From NCBI GenBank assembly GCA_022393335.1, contig JAJEKB010020143.1:285922-349921 (forward strand): DNA of 64,000 bases, written 5' to 3'. Each line of letters begins with the position of its first letter. The first letter of the stretch is position 1. Origin of the DNA: Macrotrachela quadricornifera. Taxonomy: Eukaryota > Rotifera > Eurotatoria > Philodinida > Philodinidae. The translations under genes and the position numbers were made by a program. Of this stretch, positions 35,980-48,049 are shown piece by piece. The notes under the pieces were generated by a model. It was not told where the DNA came from, ran no database searches, and saw only the letters and a list, made by a program, of their open reading frames with translations.

Positions 35980-36804
35980 CATTTTAGCTGACAAAAACAG
36001 AAAATTGGTCAGAAATTTTCAAGAAAAAGCCGTGGGGCCAAATTCTTTTAGGCTTTTTACTATCTGGATGCCCTCTATCAAAGTGTCTGTGAATGAAGAG
36101 AATCGACGTTGGGTACTTCCGGTGGTTCCGTCGTAAGCAAAAATTACCACTACCAAATAATTTCTAATAATAATTAATCATGAATATGTACGATAGACGG
36201 ATTCTTTTTTATGACGATATGGCGTATGTATTTTCTCTTTTCTTTTTCTTCTGTCAGTATCAAAGTATTACTATAATGGACGTATACTTCACCTATACTT
36301 TTTGTTTTAATGTCATGCTTGAATGCATATATTTTTTCATCGAGAGTAATCCAATACAATAATTTCTTTTTCTTGTTTTTTTTCTTTAATACTTGATCTG
36401 TATTGATTTTTCAAGGTTTTTTTTAATACGTTCCATTTTCGAGTAAGTTTCCTAATCTCTTTTCATTTTGTTTTTATATAAGTATCAGTTGTTGAGAGTT
36501 TACTTCAGATTTAGGGTGTCGGCGTAAGTATAGAAACAAGATGGTCTATGAAAAGAAGGCTTTTATTAACATTCAGAACTCATATCGACACAGATAGAAT
36601 TCTAGAAAACTCTTTGTTAAAACTAAAGTTGCTGAAAACCTATGTTAATTGATTCGTCCAATATAAGGATGTTGATGAGTGTAATGTTTAGGATATTGGT
36701 GCTTGCAAATGTTAGTCTTCTTTTCAAAAACATTCTATTCTCAGACCTGATCAGAGCAGGAAATTGGACTGCATTATTGTTCCAGCTTCTTCAAAGAATA
36801 TATA
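35980..36804. other. Intergenic DNA
   Basis: No supported gene. Frames on both strands near 36174-36362 are mirror images of the same AT-rich stretch. Confidence 0.4.
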
Positions 36805-37075
36805 GGGATGGCGCAAAAATTACTTTATCGGAGTAAAGGTCGGATATCTCGATTACAATTACAGTAAATAAGTTGATTTTTTTTATCAATGATAGAGTTA
36901 TGTTCAAGCTTTATATTCATGAGGGCATGCCTAGAGAGATTCTTTGGTGATATCCATTGTAATACTTAACAAGGGTTCTCTCTAAACGTGTCTCTGTCAT
37001 TGATAAAAAAATCAGCTTAATTGCTGTAACTGTAATGGAGATATTCAATTTCGTTTTCGGTAAAATGACTTCTGT
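36805..37075. repeat. Foldback element (about 270 bp)
   Basis: The left arm (GATATCTCGATTACAATTAC ... GATTTTTTTTATCAATGA) pairs with the right arm, which reads on the minus strand GATATCTCCATTACAGTTAC ... GATTTTTTTATCAATGA. The arms are about 95 bp, separated by a loop of about 70 bp. No coding content. Confidence 0.65.
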
Positions 37076-37312
37076 ATCATCCTGCATTTGAAAACATATT
37101 ATCGGTATGGATATTGGGTTAAAGTTTCGCAAACCATTTCTACTAGTAGAATATATACCAATGGGTGAAAAAGTCAAAATAGAAAGACCACGAAAACTAA
37201 CAATAGTTTTATTAATACACTAACTGTAGAATTAAATTTTTTTTGCTTAGATATTTATGTCTCTTTAATTAGTAAAAATTGTTTCATTTATCTGTCGGTT
37301 TCCAGTAATTTA

Positions 37313-37874
37313 CTTACGAGGGAACCTTCTGAGATACCAAAAAGCTTTTGAGCTCAAATTCTGTCTATAAATGGAGAATATATAAATTAGAAAAAGCGTA
37401 AGACGATATGAGCTCAAGTTGAGATTTAGCTGAGATATCAGCTTTTTACTATAGTTTTCCTATGGGATCTCATTTTTCCTATAAAATCAAAGTTTCGATC
37501 TTTGATGTGAAACTTTGTGCATATCAAGACCTCAATCAGAGCAACTCATCTGATATGTTTCAGAATTTTCGGATTAACTATTCTTGAGATATGATGTTTT
37601 CAAAATATTCATAAAATACAACAATATCCGTTAAAAACTGCGTTTATGTTAACAGACTCATATCTTCAGAATGATTAATTCAAGAATTCTGAAACTTTGA
37701 TTTTATAGGAAAAATGAGATCCCATAGAAAAGCTATAGTAAAAAGCCGATATCTCAGCTACATCTCAACTTGGATCCATATCCTCGTGCGCTTTTTCTAA
37801 TTCATATATTCTCCACTTGTAGACAAAATTTGAGCTCAGAAACTTTTTGACACCCCGAAAGGTTCCTTCGTTAG
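37313..37874. repeat. Foldback element (about 560 bp, 186-bp arms)
   Basis: The left arm 37313-37498 and right arm 37689-37874 are reverse complements at high identity (blocks: GAGCTCAAATT, GGAGAATATAT, AATTAGAAAAAGCG, TTTTTACTATAG, ATGGGATCTCATTTTTCC, TATAAAATCAAAGTTTC). Both ends carry (C)TTACGAGGGAACC / CTAACGAAGGAACC. The 190-bp centre is unique. A non-autonomous DNA transposon of foldback type. Confidence 0.8.
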
Positions 37875-38109
37875 AAAATTAAACGTATTTAGTTTGATTT
37901 TAAATAATGAATTTTTAACCGATCATAATCATATAATTTAAATCAGTTATTGAACCAGAGACAATCACATGACCATCATTACACAATCGATTATTTCAAT
38001 TAATCTGACTACAAGTGATTTTTCACGCCAAATATCCAATTCGTTACAATCGATATATACATGCGCATATAGAATAAATGTTACATAGAAATATACTTAT
38101 GGCGTACCA

Positions 38110-38600
38110 AAAGTAGTTTTACGATATTTCGTCATTTTTTATCTGATATAATAATAATAAAGTTTCGATATGTTAAAAATGCTTTTACACAGCTCCGCAA
38201 CTTGACACCACTTTTTATACAACTTGACACTGCAGTGATCTCGATCGCATCATGTTATAGTCCATAAAACACTGAGCCTAGTGGTGACTTTCGTATTACT
38301 CTCTTGAGTCTGCATGAGAGTATTCTAGACGTCTAATGTCTGGAAAATGCATTTCTTGTAACTTTTGATTCAGTATTTCTACTTCTGGTTCTTCTATTTT
38401 GTTGTCAAGCATTGAACTTTTTCTAAAAAAATTATCAGAAAAAATTCTCTATAAAACACGATATTTTTCAGTTAATCATAAGGTATTTGATTTTTTGGTC
38501 CGTTTCTCATAGACTTTATACGAATCTTAACACATTATAACTTTATTATTATGATATCAGATGAAAAATGACGGAGTATTGTAAAAATAAAGAGCATCAA
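38110..38600. repeat. Inverted-repeat element (about 490 bp)
   Basis: Left CGTCATTTTTTATCTGATAT, then ATAATAATAAAGTT; right, read on the minus strand, CGTCATTTTTCATCTGATAT, then CATAATAATAAAGTT. Arms are about 65 bp with an interior of about 350 bp without coding content. Confidence 0.6.
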
Positions 38601-39795
38601 GCGAACAAATGAACAAAAATTCTACCCTTGTAAAATAAAATAAATGTATTCATTTTCAATAATATTATTTTATATTTAAAACTGAAAAAATTCAAAAGAA
38701 CTAAATATGATATGCAGACAATTGTGAGATTTTAAATATTAAAATAAGAATAGTAGTAGTTGCTTTATTTTCATAACAAGCTGAAGTGCTATTACATTAA
38801 CATTCTCATTAAACTTTAATTTATATTATTTTCAGCTTCTCATTTTCTTCTGATCATTTGTTGTATCCGTTTTTTTGAAAAAATTTCACTCAGATAAAAC
38901 CTTATAACAAAAATGAGTCGAGTCATAAAAATTGACCGATTTCGAATTTCAAACTGAGCAAACCATAATTATAGATTATATGACTTCGTTAATTTAAATA
39001 TCGAGAGAATTTGTATAGATTCATCGAAAAGTTTTTCAATCTGTGTAAAAAAAACCTCGCTTTGATTGTCTAAAAATTATTTTTGACCTTGGAACAAGTC
39101 CACTTCTGTAGATAAACTAAATATATCTACATAATTTATCCATACAATGAATTCGGCACAATTCGAAACACCATCACTAATTCAATTCTGGGGCTAGTGT
39201 TGATTTAATATTTTTTTGTATTCGATTTTTCATGTTGAATTTGAAAAAGTTATACTTAGAAAGTTTAAACAAGAAGAAAGTGGAAAATATTCCATATTTT
39301 CAAAAAGATGTGCTTTTCTGAAAACAATGACATTCTTCCAGTATTTCGTATTTTTCAATCGAAAGGAAGCATTTTCTCAGGCTTAACAGTAGATATTCGT
39401 GATCAATACCTTTAGTTCTATCAAATGATGTGAAAAAACACGAAAACATTTTTTTTGAATTTTGCCCTGTGGGCAGTTTAACTGGTTCAAATTATTCTTT
39501 ACACACATATTTGCAATAAGCATCTATGTTTTATTTTTAAATAATGCTCAAACTTTTTTCAAATGGTGTTTGCATTCGATACAGTAGGAATTTTTCTGTC
39601 TTCCTTGAGAAGCAATACGCACATAATGTTCTAGCACTATTTTTCAAAAACATAAAGATTTTCTTGACATTTAAAATTCTATATTACAATTATGAAATCA
39701 ACTGATCTATGTTTTTTAGATATTTTCTCATTTGTCGGGAATTTGCAGCTTTTCTAAATTGAAAATACATAATCAATAATACAAAAGGTAACTTA
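38601..39795. other. AT-rich intergenic DNA
   Basis: Nothing supported between two inverted-repeat elements. Confidence 0.4.
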
Positions 39796-40209
39796 TAGAA
39801 AACTATTTTTACGAAGGTAGGTCTGCAACTGTTCAATTACTTTTGAGCTAAGACTATTTTCGTTAGATAGTCCTTATTGAGTAATAAAAAATTCTAAAAC
39901 GATCTGGGTTATCGGACCATTCTCCTGGTATTATGAATAGTGTATTGACTTTCTGACCTTATGCAAGGTAATTTGAGAAAAATTGGATATCTTAACTGGA
40001 AATTCCATTATTCAGTTTTTCTCGAAGTACCTTCCTTAAGATTAGAAAGTCAATAAATTAATCATAATTCCAGGAGAATAATCCAGATGCCCAAACCGTT
40101 TTAGATTTTTTCATTATTCACTGAGGACTATCTAAATAAAAATAGTCTCAGCTCAAAGACGATTGAACAGTTGAGGACCTACCCTCGCAAGACCAATGGC
40201 TATTTTCTA
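39796..40209. repeat. Long hairpin element (about 415 bp, arms near 200 bp)
   Basis: Almost the whole element is one palindrome centred near 40000. Matching blocks: AACTGTTCAAT, TGAGCT(A/G)AGACTATTTT, TTAGATAGTCCT, TTCTCCTGG(T/A)ATTATGA and TTGACTTTCT. It ends about 40 bp upstream of the first FG-GAP exon. Transcription would give a near-perfect long hairpin RNA. Confidence 0.75.
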
Positions 40210-40247
40210 AAAACTATCTTTCGTTAAATATTGTTACTTTACTGTAG

Positions 40248-43200
40248 ATGAATGAAGGTTCCATGGATAGAAAGTTAATCACAACCGAACGTTCAGTTAC
40301 TGAACAACATCTTCATGCGGACAATGAACGAGGTGAAAACTCAACACAAAATCTACCCAATTCGGCAGGTTTTCATAATGTTGCTAATGAAATGAAAAGG
40401 TCATCAATGACTCCAATATATTTGTATATTATTTTCTTTTCTTCTCAATCATCATAATGTATAGAATATTGTTTCTTAGGGAATATCCATATTGGGGAAA
40501 GCATGAAACTGCAAAATTTGTGGGTTTTTTTGCTCTCTTCATAAGTCTAGCAATGACTGTTGGTATATTGGTAGTTTATTTCACTTCACCAAAAGTTATT
40601 GGTATGTTCTTTTTTATTGATATATAAGTCATTTTTTTTATAAGCCGGATAAAGTTCACATCGAAGATCTATAAATAAAAACTCAGAAGAGTAGTTATGA
40701 ATATTTCTGATATAATACATCAATATCAGTCATAGATCGTTCACTATATGGAAACAAGTAGAATTAAATAATTGCACATTTGTCAATCGAAAACTATCGA
40801 TAAACATTTGTTGTCTTTATGACAGATGTTTGATATTTCTCTCTGTATGACTCATGCGTGTTCTTATCTCCTTATTATATTCTAGTGAATTCTTTTCGTT
40901 ACTGCTCTTTGAAAATGACTAGATAATATGTGCATTTCTATTTTACTATGATTCACATATCTAGATAATAAAAATGAATAATCATCATAATATCTTAACA
41001 ATACTATTAAACTTGACATTAGATGAATTAGACGATAATTTACTATCATCAATCATTTACAATGAAGAACACATTGCATTAAATCTATATATTAGGTTTA
41101 AGTTTCATTTTGAAAAATAAATTGTATATATTTGAAATGGAAGTTAGATTAGATCATAATGATGAAGTAAATAATCAAGATTTAGAATATCTCTCACAGA
41201 TAATATCCACATACCACTATTGCGATGAATTTTAATGTGTCAAGTAACAATATCGTGCGGATACAAGAGGATGACTGTTTATCTTCACTAATCTAACAAA
41301 TTCCTATTTGCATTCTAGCTTTTCAAACTATGATAAAATACATCTAACTCAAACTTTAATTACAAGTAACGATGCATAAGATGAGTTTGTGAAAATATTC
41401 TATTATGAAAGTATGGACAATTACTATGGTTATCAGTAAGTGATAAGTAGTACTTATCGATAAGGGGACATTGGACAGTTTCATTTTTTTCTCAAAGAGA
41501 GTCTGTTTTATGAAAATAACAAGTTTTTATAAACTTTGATTAAAGATCTTCAGGATCTCGAGGAATTCAAAAGAATCGTTTGATGTCTCATTGAAACTAT
41601 TTGTGAAGCCAATCAATGATTTCTAACTTAGATTAATATCCGATATTTATACTGCACTCAAATGGTTGTATCTAACAATAACTTTTATCAAAATATCTCT
41701 TCGACGATCTATAAATAATCTTATTTGAGAGAACAGTGAATCCTATACAGATTCTTATCTAAATCATCCAGAAATGGAAAGCATAAAATGAATCTTTGGT
41801 AAACTAACAGTGTTTCTATCGATATTATTTATGTGTGTGGCGAACATTCAGATTTCTCAATCGCTGTCGAAGTGACTTTATAATGGACTTTCCTCTATCG
41901 TGCGACCATATCGGCAAAATCAGACAGAATAGGACATTTACCGTCTTCGTTTGACTTTAATTTTTTTGTGAAACGCGATCTGAAAGAGAATGTTGAAGTG
42001 TTTAGGAGCAGAAATTTGGTCCCACTCCTCCTCACAGATCGTGATTGATAGAATCGATGACCTTTGTCACAGACCGTAAGCGACCCCAATAAGCACTTAT
42101 TTGGACAAACTCTGGATATCTGGTATGCACTGTACGCAGCTTCATCTTATTTCACATTTTTAATCTCGTAGAGATTGCGCTAACAGCTTTTTACAAGGAA
42201 TAAGATCCATTAGATTTTTAATTGACTATTTCGATTTTCTACCAAATAATCGATTATTATCTATTAAATTTTCAATCAACTACCTTGATTTTTTGCGAAA
42301 TAATCTATTTTAATCAATTTTTCCCGCATGAAATCTATTATAATCACCTTTTTTGTGACTTCTTTTTACATGGGTGGATAATGGTTAGAATATAACGTTA
42401 TTAGAATTCTTTTCATTTTGAAATGATTTAGAATTTTCGTCATTGTGATATATTTATGCCCAATGACTTGTTATAGAAGAACTCGCGAGATAGAGATGAT
42501 AATGGTTGTGATCATACAGTTAGAATAAGTTTATGAGTCTTTCTTATACCATATTAGTTGCGATGTCTGTCGATTGACAATTTTGTGAGAGTCATCAAGG
42601 TTCTCTTGAAAATTATTGGTTCCCATCCAGATTGATGCAATTCATCGAAGATGGTTCGTTTTTTTATTTAGTTCCAAAATGTGAACTTAATTTTGAAGCA
42701 ATGCCTCAAAACCCAATTGAATATAATTATGGTCCACGATCTATTGCCATGAGTGACTTTAATAATGATACTTGGCTAGATATTGCTGTTGCTAATTACG
42801 ATGCTGATCATATAGCTCTATTTTTTGGATATGGTGATGGCACTGTGGCAAGATCAGTTAAGCATCCGACTGGCTCTGGATCTGCTCCGTACATGATTGC
42901 TGTTGGTGATTTTGACAACGATCATCGAGTGGACATCGCCGTCGCAAATTTTGGTACAAACAGTATCGCTGTGCTTCTTAGATTCCAATATAAATCTTTT
43001 ATGAGTCAAACGGTACTTTCAGTTGCATCATCTCGTCCCATTTGGATCCATATAGCAGATCTCAACAATGATGGAGCACTGGATATTGTCACTGCTAATT
43101 ACGGTACACACAGTGTAACCATATTTTATGGATATGGAAATGGAGAATTTTCAAAATCAAGCACATACTCTACAGGCTATGATTCTTTTCCATTTGCGGT

Positions 43201-46200
43201 TGTCAGTGGCGATTTTAACAACGACAAACAGATAGATCTTGCTATCGCCAATTATGGTACAAACAATGTTGGTATACTACTTGCAACTAGTAACAGTACC
43301 TTCACGAGTCAAATAACGTTTTCAACTGGTCCGAATTCTCATCCATACTCGCTTGTTGTTGGTCATTTAAACGACGACACCATGCAAGATATTGCTGTTA
43401 CCAACTATGGTAATAAAAGTGTGGGTGTACTTCTGGGTCAAGGTGATGGAACTTTTATGAGCCAAATGATTTATTCGCTTGGGATAGTTTCTCCATATTC
43501 TATTGGCATTGATGATTTCAACAACGACAATCGAATGGACTTGGCCGTGACTAATAACGGTAATGATAGTATAGCTCTACTTGTCGGATATGGCAACGGT
43601 ACCTTTGCAAGCCCAAAAATGTATTCAACTGGATCGTCTTCATCAATCTCCATTGCCATAGGTGATTTAAACAGAGATAATCGTTCAGACATTGCCGTCG
43701 TCAACAATGATACGAACACTATAAGTATCATGCTTGGTTATGATGAGTTTTTTCCCATTCAAACGACATATTCAACTGGCAAAAGACCATATTTTGTAGT
43801 TGTTGGTGATTCTAATAATGACAACCATCTGGATGTCATCGTTGCTAATGGAGGTGAAAATACTGTAAGTGTTCTTCTCGGATATGGAAATGGTACTTTT
43901 GCAAATCAAACAACATATTCTACTGGCTCTGCCCCACAATCTGCAGCTGCTGGTGATTTTAACAATGACACCTACCTAGATATTGTCGTTGCTAATCTTG
44001 ATGATAACACTGTAAGTATCCTTCTCGGATATGGAAACGGCTCTTTCGCAAATCAAATGGTGTATTCCACGGGCCCTGAACCAGGGTATATAGCTGTTGG
44101 TGATTTTAACAACGACACCTATCTGGATATTGTCGTTGCTACTGATAATGCAAATGTATTTCTTGGATATGAAAATGGGTCTTTTACAAGTCAAATGACA
44201 TATTTAACTGGCTCTGCCCCAGTGTCTATAGCTGTTGGTGATTTTAACAACGATGCCTATCTTGATATCGTCGTTGCTAATCGGGATGATAACACTGTTA
44301 GTGTCCTTCTCGGATATGGAAATGGTTCGTTTTCAAATCAAATAACATATCCAACCGGTACTAATCCAATCTGTGTAGCTGTTGGTGATTTTAACAACGA
44401 CACCAATCTGGATATCGTTATCGCTAATTATGTTGGCCGCACTATAAGTGTCCTTCTTGGCTATGGAAATGGTTTTTTTGCAAATCAAATGACATATTCA
44501 ACTGGCGCTGCCGCACAATCTGTAGCTGTTGGTGATTTTAACAACGACAACCGACTGGATATCGTCATTGCTAATTTTGGTGGTAACACTGTAAATGTCA
44601 TTCTCGGATATGGAAATGGCTCGTTTGCAAATCAAACAACATATTCAACTGGTACTAATCCAATCTCTGTAGCTGTTGGTGACTTTAACAATGACACCCG
44701 GCAGGATGTCGCCGTCGTGAATTTAGTAGACGCCACAGTGAGTATACTACTTCGGTATGACAGAGGAGCTCTGAAAGACAAAATAACATTTACATCTGCC
44801 AATGGTTCTCGTTTGCAAAGTTTTGCCGTTTCTGATCTGAATAATGATAATGTATTAGATATCGTCGTTGTCAATTATGGTACTAATGACATAGGTATTC
44901 TTCTTGGAGGTGGAAATAGTACTTTTGGAAACGAAACGGTGCTCTCAACGGGCTTCAATTCTCATCCATACTCAATCGCTATCCATGATTTCAATAAAGA
45001 TGGTCAAGCAGATATAGCAGTGGCCAATTATGCTACTAAAAATCTTGTTACATTTCTGGGAAGTGGCAATGGAACATTTGAAAATCAAAGAAGTTACGGT
45101 GTACAATTCGGTTTTGCTCCATGGGTGGTAAGTGCTGGTAGTTTCAACAAAGATGGACGTTCAGAAATTGTTGTGGCATATGATAGTATCAATTATGTAG
45201 ATGTGTTTGTTACATATGAGGTCGGGTCTTTCGATCCTCAAATGACATATTCAACACGCCGTAATCCAATCTCTATAGCTATGGGTGATTTCAACAATGA
45301 CACCAATCTGGATATCGTCGTTGCTAATCGAGGTGATAACACTGTAAGTGTCCTTCTTGGATATGGAAATGGCTCTTTTGCAAATCAAATGACATATTCA
45401 ACTGGTTCTACGCCATACTCTGTAGCTGTTGGTGACTTTAACAAGGACACCAATCTGGATATCGTCGTTGCTAATTCCATCAGCAACACTGTAAGTGTCC
45501 TTCTAGGATATGGAAATGGCTCTTTTGCAAATCAAGCTACATATTCAACAGGCTCTACGCCATACTCTGTAGCTGTTGGTGATTTTAACAATGACGCCAA
45601 TCTGGATATCGTCATCGCTAATTATGGTGGTCACACTTTAAGTGTCCTTCTTGGCTATGGAAATGGCTCTTTTGCAAATCAAACAACATATTCAACTGGC
45701 TCTACGCCATACTCTGTAGCTGTCAGTCACTTTAACAATGACGCCAATCTGGATGTCGTCGTTGCTAATCAGGGTGATAACACTGTAAGTGTCCTTCTTG
45801 GATATGGAAATGGCTCTTTTGCAAATCAAACGACATATTCAACTGGCTCTACGCCATACTCTGTAGCTGTTGGTGACTTCACCAATGACACCAATCTGGA
45901 TATCGTCGTTGCTAATCGGGGTGATAACACTATAAGTGTTCTTCTTGGATATGGGAATGGCTCTTTTGCAAATCAAATAATATATTCAACTGGCACGAGC
46001 CCAATAGCTGTAACTGTTGGTGACTTTAACAACGACACCAGTCTGGATATTGTCGTTGCTAATTGGGGTAATAACATTATAGGTGTCCTTCTTGGATATG
46101 GCGATGGCTCATTTGTAGATCAAATGATCTATCCAAGTGGCTTGAATCCAAATTCAGTGGTTGTTGGTGATTTTAATAATGATACCCGACTGGATATCGT

Positions 46201-46858
46201 TGTCACTAATGCAAATGCGGCGAGTATTAGTGTATATCTCGGATATCCCAATGAAGGTTTTCTATATCAAACGAAGCTCATAACTGGCCATAGATCTCAA
46301 CCTAAATCGTTTGTCAATGGAGACTTTAATAATGATGGTTACGTAGATATTGCAGTGGCAAATTCAGGTACTAACAACATTGGCATTTTTCTGAGATTTA
46401 GCAATGATTCTTTCGGAAATCAAATGACATATCCAACTGATTCTTCGCCACGGTCTGTAGCTGTTGGTGATTTCAATAATGATACTATACTTGATATTGT
46501 TGTCGCGAATTATGATAATGACACTATTGGTATATTTCTTGGATGGGGCAATGGTTCTTTTTCAAGCCAAAAAAAGTTTACGACTAGTTTCGAATCTGAA
46601 CCAATCACTGTTGCCGTTGATGATTTCAACAACGACAGTTTGTTAGATATTATTGTCGTTAATTATGGTACAAGCAGCATCGGAGTGTTGCTTGGCTATG
46701 GGAATGGCTCCTTTGCAGATGTGAAGATTTTTTCGATCGGCTATGGATCTCTTCCATTTTCAGTTTCCGTTGGTGATTTGAACAACGATGGAAAACTGGA
46801 TTTTGCTGTTGCCAACAAAGGAACTGATAATTTAAAAATTTTCCTACAGATTTGTTAA
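40248..46858 (+). CDS. Membrane-anchored FG-GAP/VCBS repeat protein, 28 repeats
   Basis: Exons 40248-40399, 40480-40601 and, by phase, 42600-46858 encode about 1,510 residues. The first two exons give a 63-residue hydrophilic N-terminus and one transmembrane segment (FVGFFALFISLAMTVGILVV, about residues 64-85). The rest is 28 repeats of about 49 residues of the form YSTG..P.SVAVGDFNND..LDIVVAN...NTVSVLLGYGNGSFANQ. Each has a calcium-loop-like D-x-N-x-D-x-x-x-D, as in integrin-alpha FG-GAP blades; many N-glycosylation sites (NGS) fit an extracellular location. FG-GAP proteins are numerous in bdelloids and possibly of bacterial descent; ligand unknown. The link between exons 2 and 3 is inferred from matching phase and architecture across a 2 kb intron; if wrong, the repeat ORF would start at ATG 42635. 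Repeats between 45240 and 46100 are nearly identical at DNA level. Confidence 0.75.
41950..42110 (+). repeat. Dispersed repeat copy 2 (paired with 29890-30075)
   Basis: Carries GTGAAACGCGA, TGTTGAAGTGTTTA, CAGAAATTTG and ATGACCTTTGTC in the same order as the minus strand of 29890-30075, 12 kb away. Confidence 0.55.
42140..42195 (-). pseudogene. Relic of an ART-TPR gene 3' end
   Basis: About 52 bp (TTTCACATTTTTAAT, then TAGAGATTGCGCT and ACAGCTTTT) match 4970-5012, the last codons and 3' flank of the ART-TPR gene at 4979-7412, at roughly 80 percent identity. Nothing else of that gene is recognisable beside it. Confidence 0.5.
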
Positions 46859-48049
46859 TATTTGAACTGCTATCTTGATTTTTCTTTTCATTGATTTCCT
46901 ACTACTAACTCCTATTTAGTGCTACTAATATTTCTTCTAACTCTTTTTAAGTCCTGATACGTGTTGAGAATCATTAAATTTTACAAAGAGATAAGAAATA
47001 TCAAATGGAACTACTGCAATGTGTTTCAGTCTAGCAAATAATTTTGCCAGATGTTGATTTTTCAAATGAAATTTGATTCAAGCAATCATACAACAATCTT
47101 GGATGAGGTGTGGATGAGTAGAAATAGTGGCATTCCATAATAACAGTTGTTTCTGTCTTGTCGAGATGTCGTCAAGTGGATTTTGAAGTTACTATACCAA
47201 TAGTAATTTAATTTAACATGAAATTTTAAAACATAGGAATTACTATATATGATCGATATTCTTTGCATGTTGATCATCCTTTGTCTATCTGATTTGAGTT
47301 GATAGAATTTGTCAATATATTTCCAGTCTTCAGCAGTGGTTATGCTTATGAGGGCACCTCCCGAGGTACCCAACGCCGATTTCCTTCAGTCACACGTTGC
47401 TTATTAAAGAGCATCAAGGTCGAAAAAAGCTCAAAATGATTACAGAATTTTTGCTTGTCATGATAAATTACACTCCTGTGCTTGACTATAGTGTTGACTT
47501 TGTGCGGTTTTATATAATCCTATGTGCTCTGTTTTCATTTTCATCCTTTGTTAAATGGTTATTAAAATTTCGTGATAGAGAGTACATGTTACTATTTAAC
47601 TGACTTTGTTTACAAGTGAACAAGAAGCCTTTAGAATAAGTATATTGATTATGATGAATGGTATCATGAAGTATTATAATTAGCTGATATAATTCATCAT
47701 ATTTATGCATTCAACTATATGTTATGGTTCTTCTACTTCCATTACGTCATGCACTCTTCCATCATGTGATATGTACTTTTCTATCACCCATACCATTCTA
47801 TTCTTCTATGACATCATAAACATTCTTCCATGACGTCAGATATTCTCCTATCCTTTCCTAATAGTTGTTGTTTTTTTACAAGAAAAAATGTGTATATATC
47901 GAATACAATTATCTTTTGGTATTGCATACCACAAACAATACGATATTTGCAAGGATCAAGTTAACAGCAAACAGATTAAGGGAGGTACGACTAATTTTAA
48001 GGCTTCTATTGTTTATTCTTGTTTTAGACGGAACTAACAGTCAAGAAAA
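46859..48049. other. Intergenic DNA with a degenerate tandem repeat
   Basis: No gene is supported. At about 47730-47850, degenerate units around TTCTTCCATGACGTCA / TTCTATGACATCATA recur four to five times at roughly 30-35 bp spacing. Confidence 0.45.

Larger units (their letters stand above)
40602..42599 (+). other. Proposed 2 kb intron of the FG-GAP gene
   Basis: Donor GTATGT after exon 2; acceptor ATCAAG at 42594-42599 has a weak pyrimidine tract. It holds a copy of a dispersed repeat (41950-42110) and a relic of the 3' end of an ART-TPR gene (about 42140-42195). It is far longer than the compact introns elsewhere, which suggests growth by insertion. An in-frame TGA at 42575 rules out simple read-through from further upstream. 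Confidence 0.5.

Noticed and set aside
43471..44874. Minus-strand open frames across the FG-GAP gene
   Set aside because: They are antisense readings of the tandem repeat and recur with its period.
45240..46100. CRISPR-like regular repeats
   Set aside because: The periodicity is 147 bp, in frame and protein coding (FG-GAP units), with no spacers.
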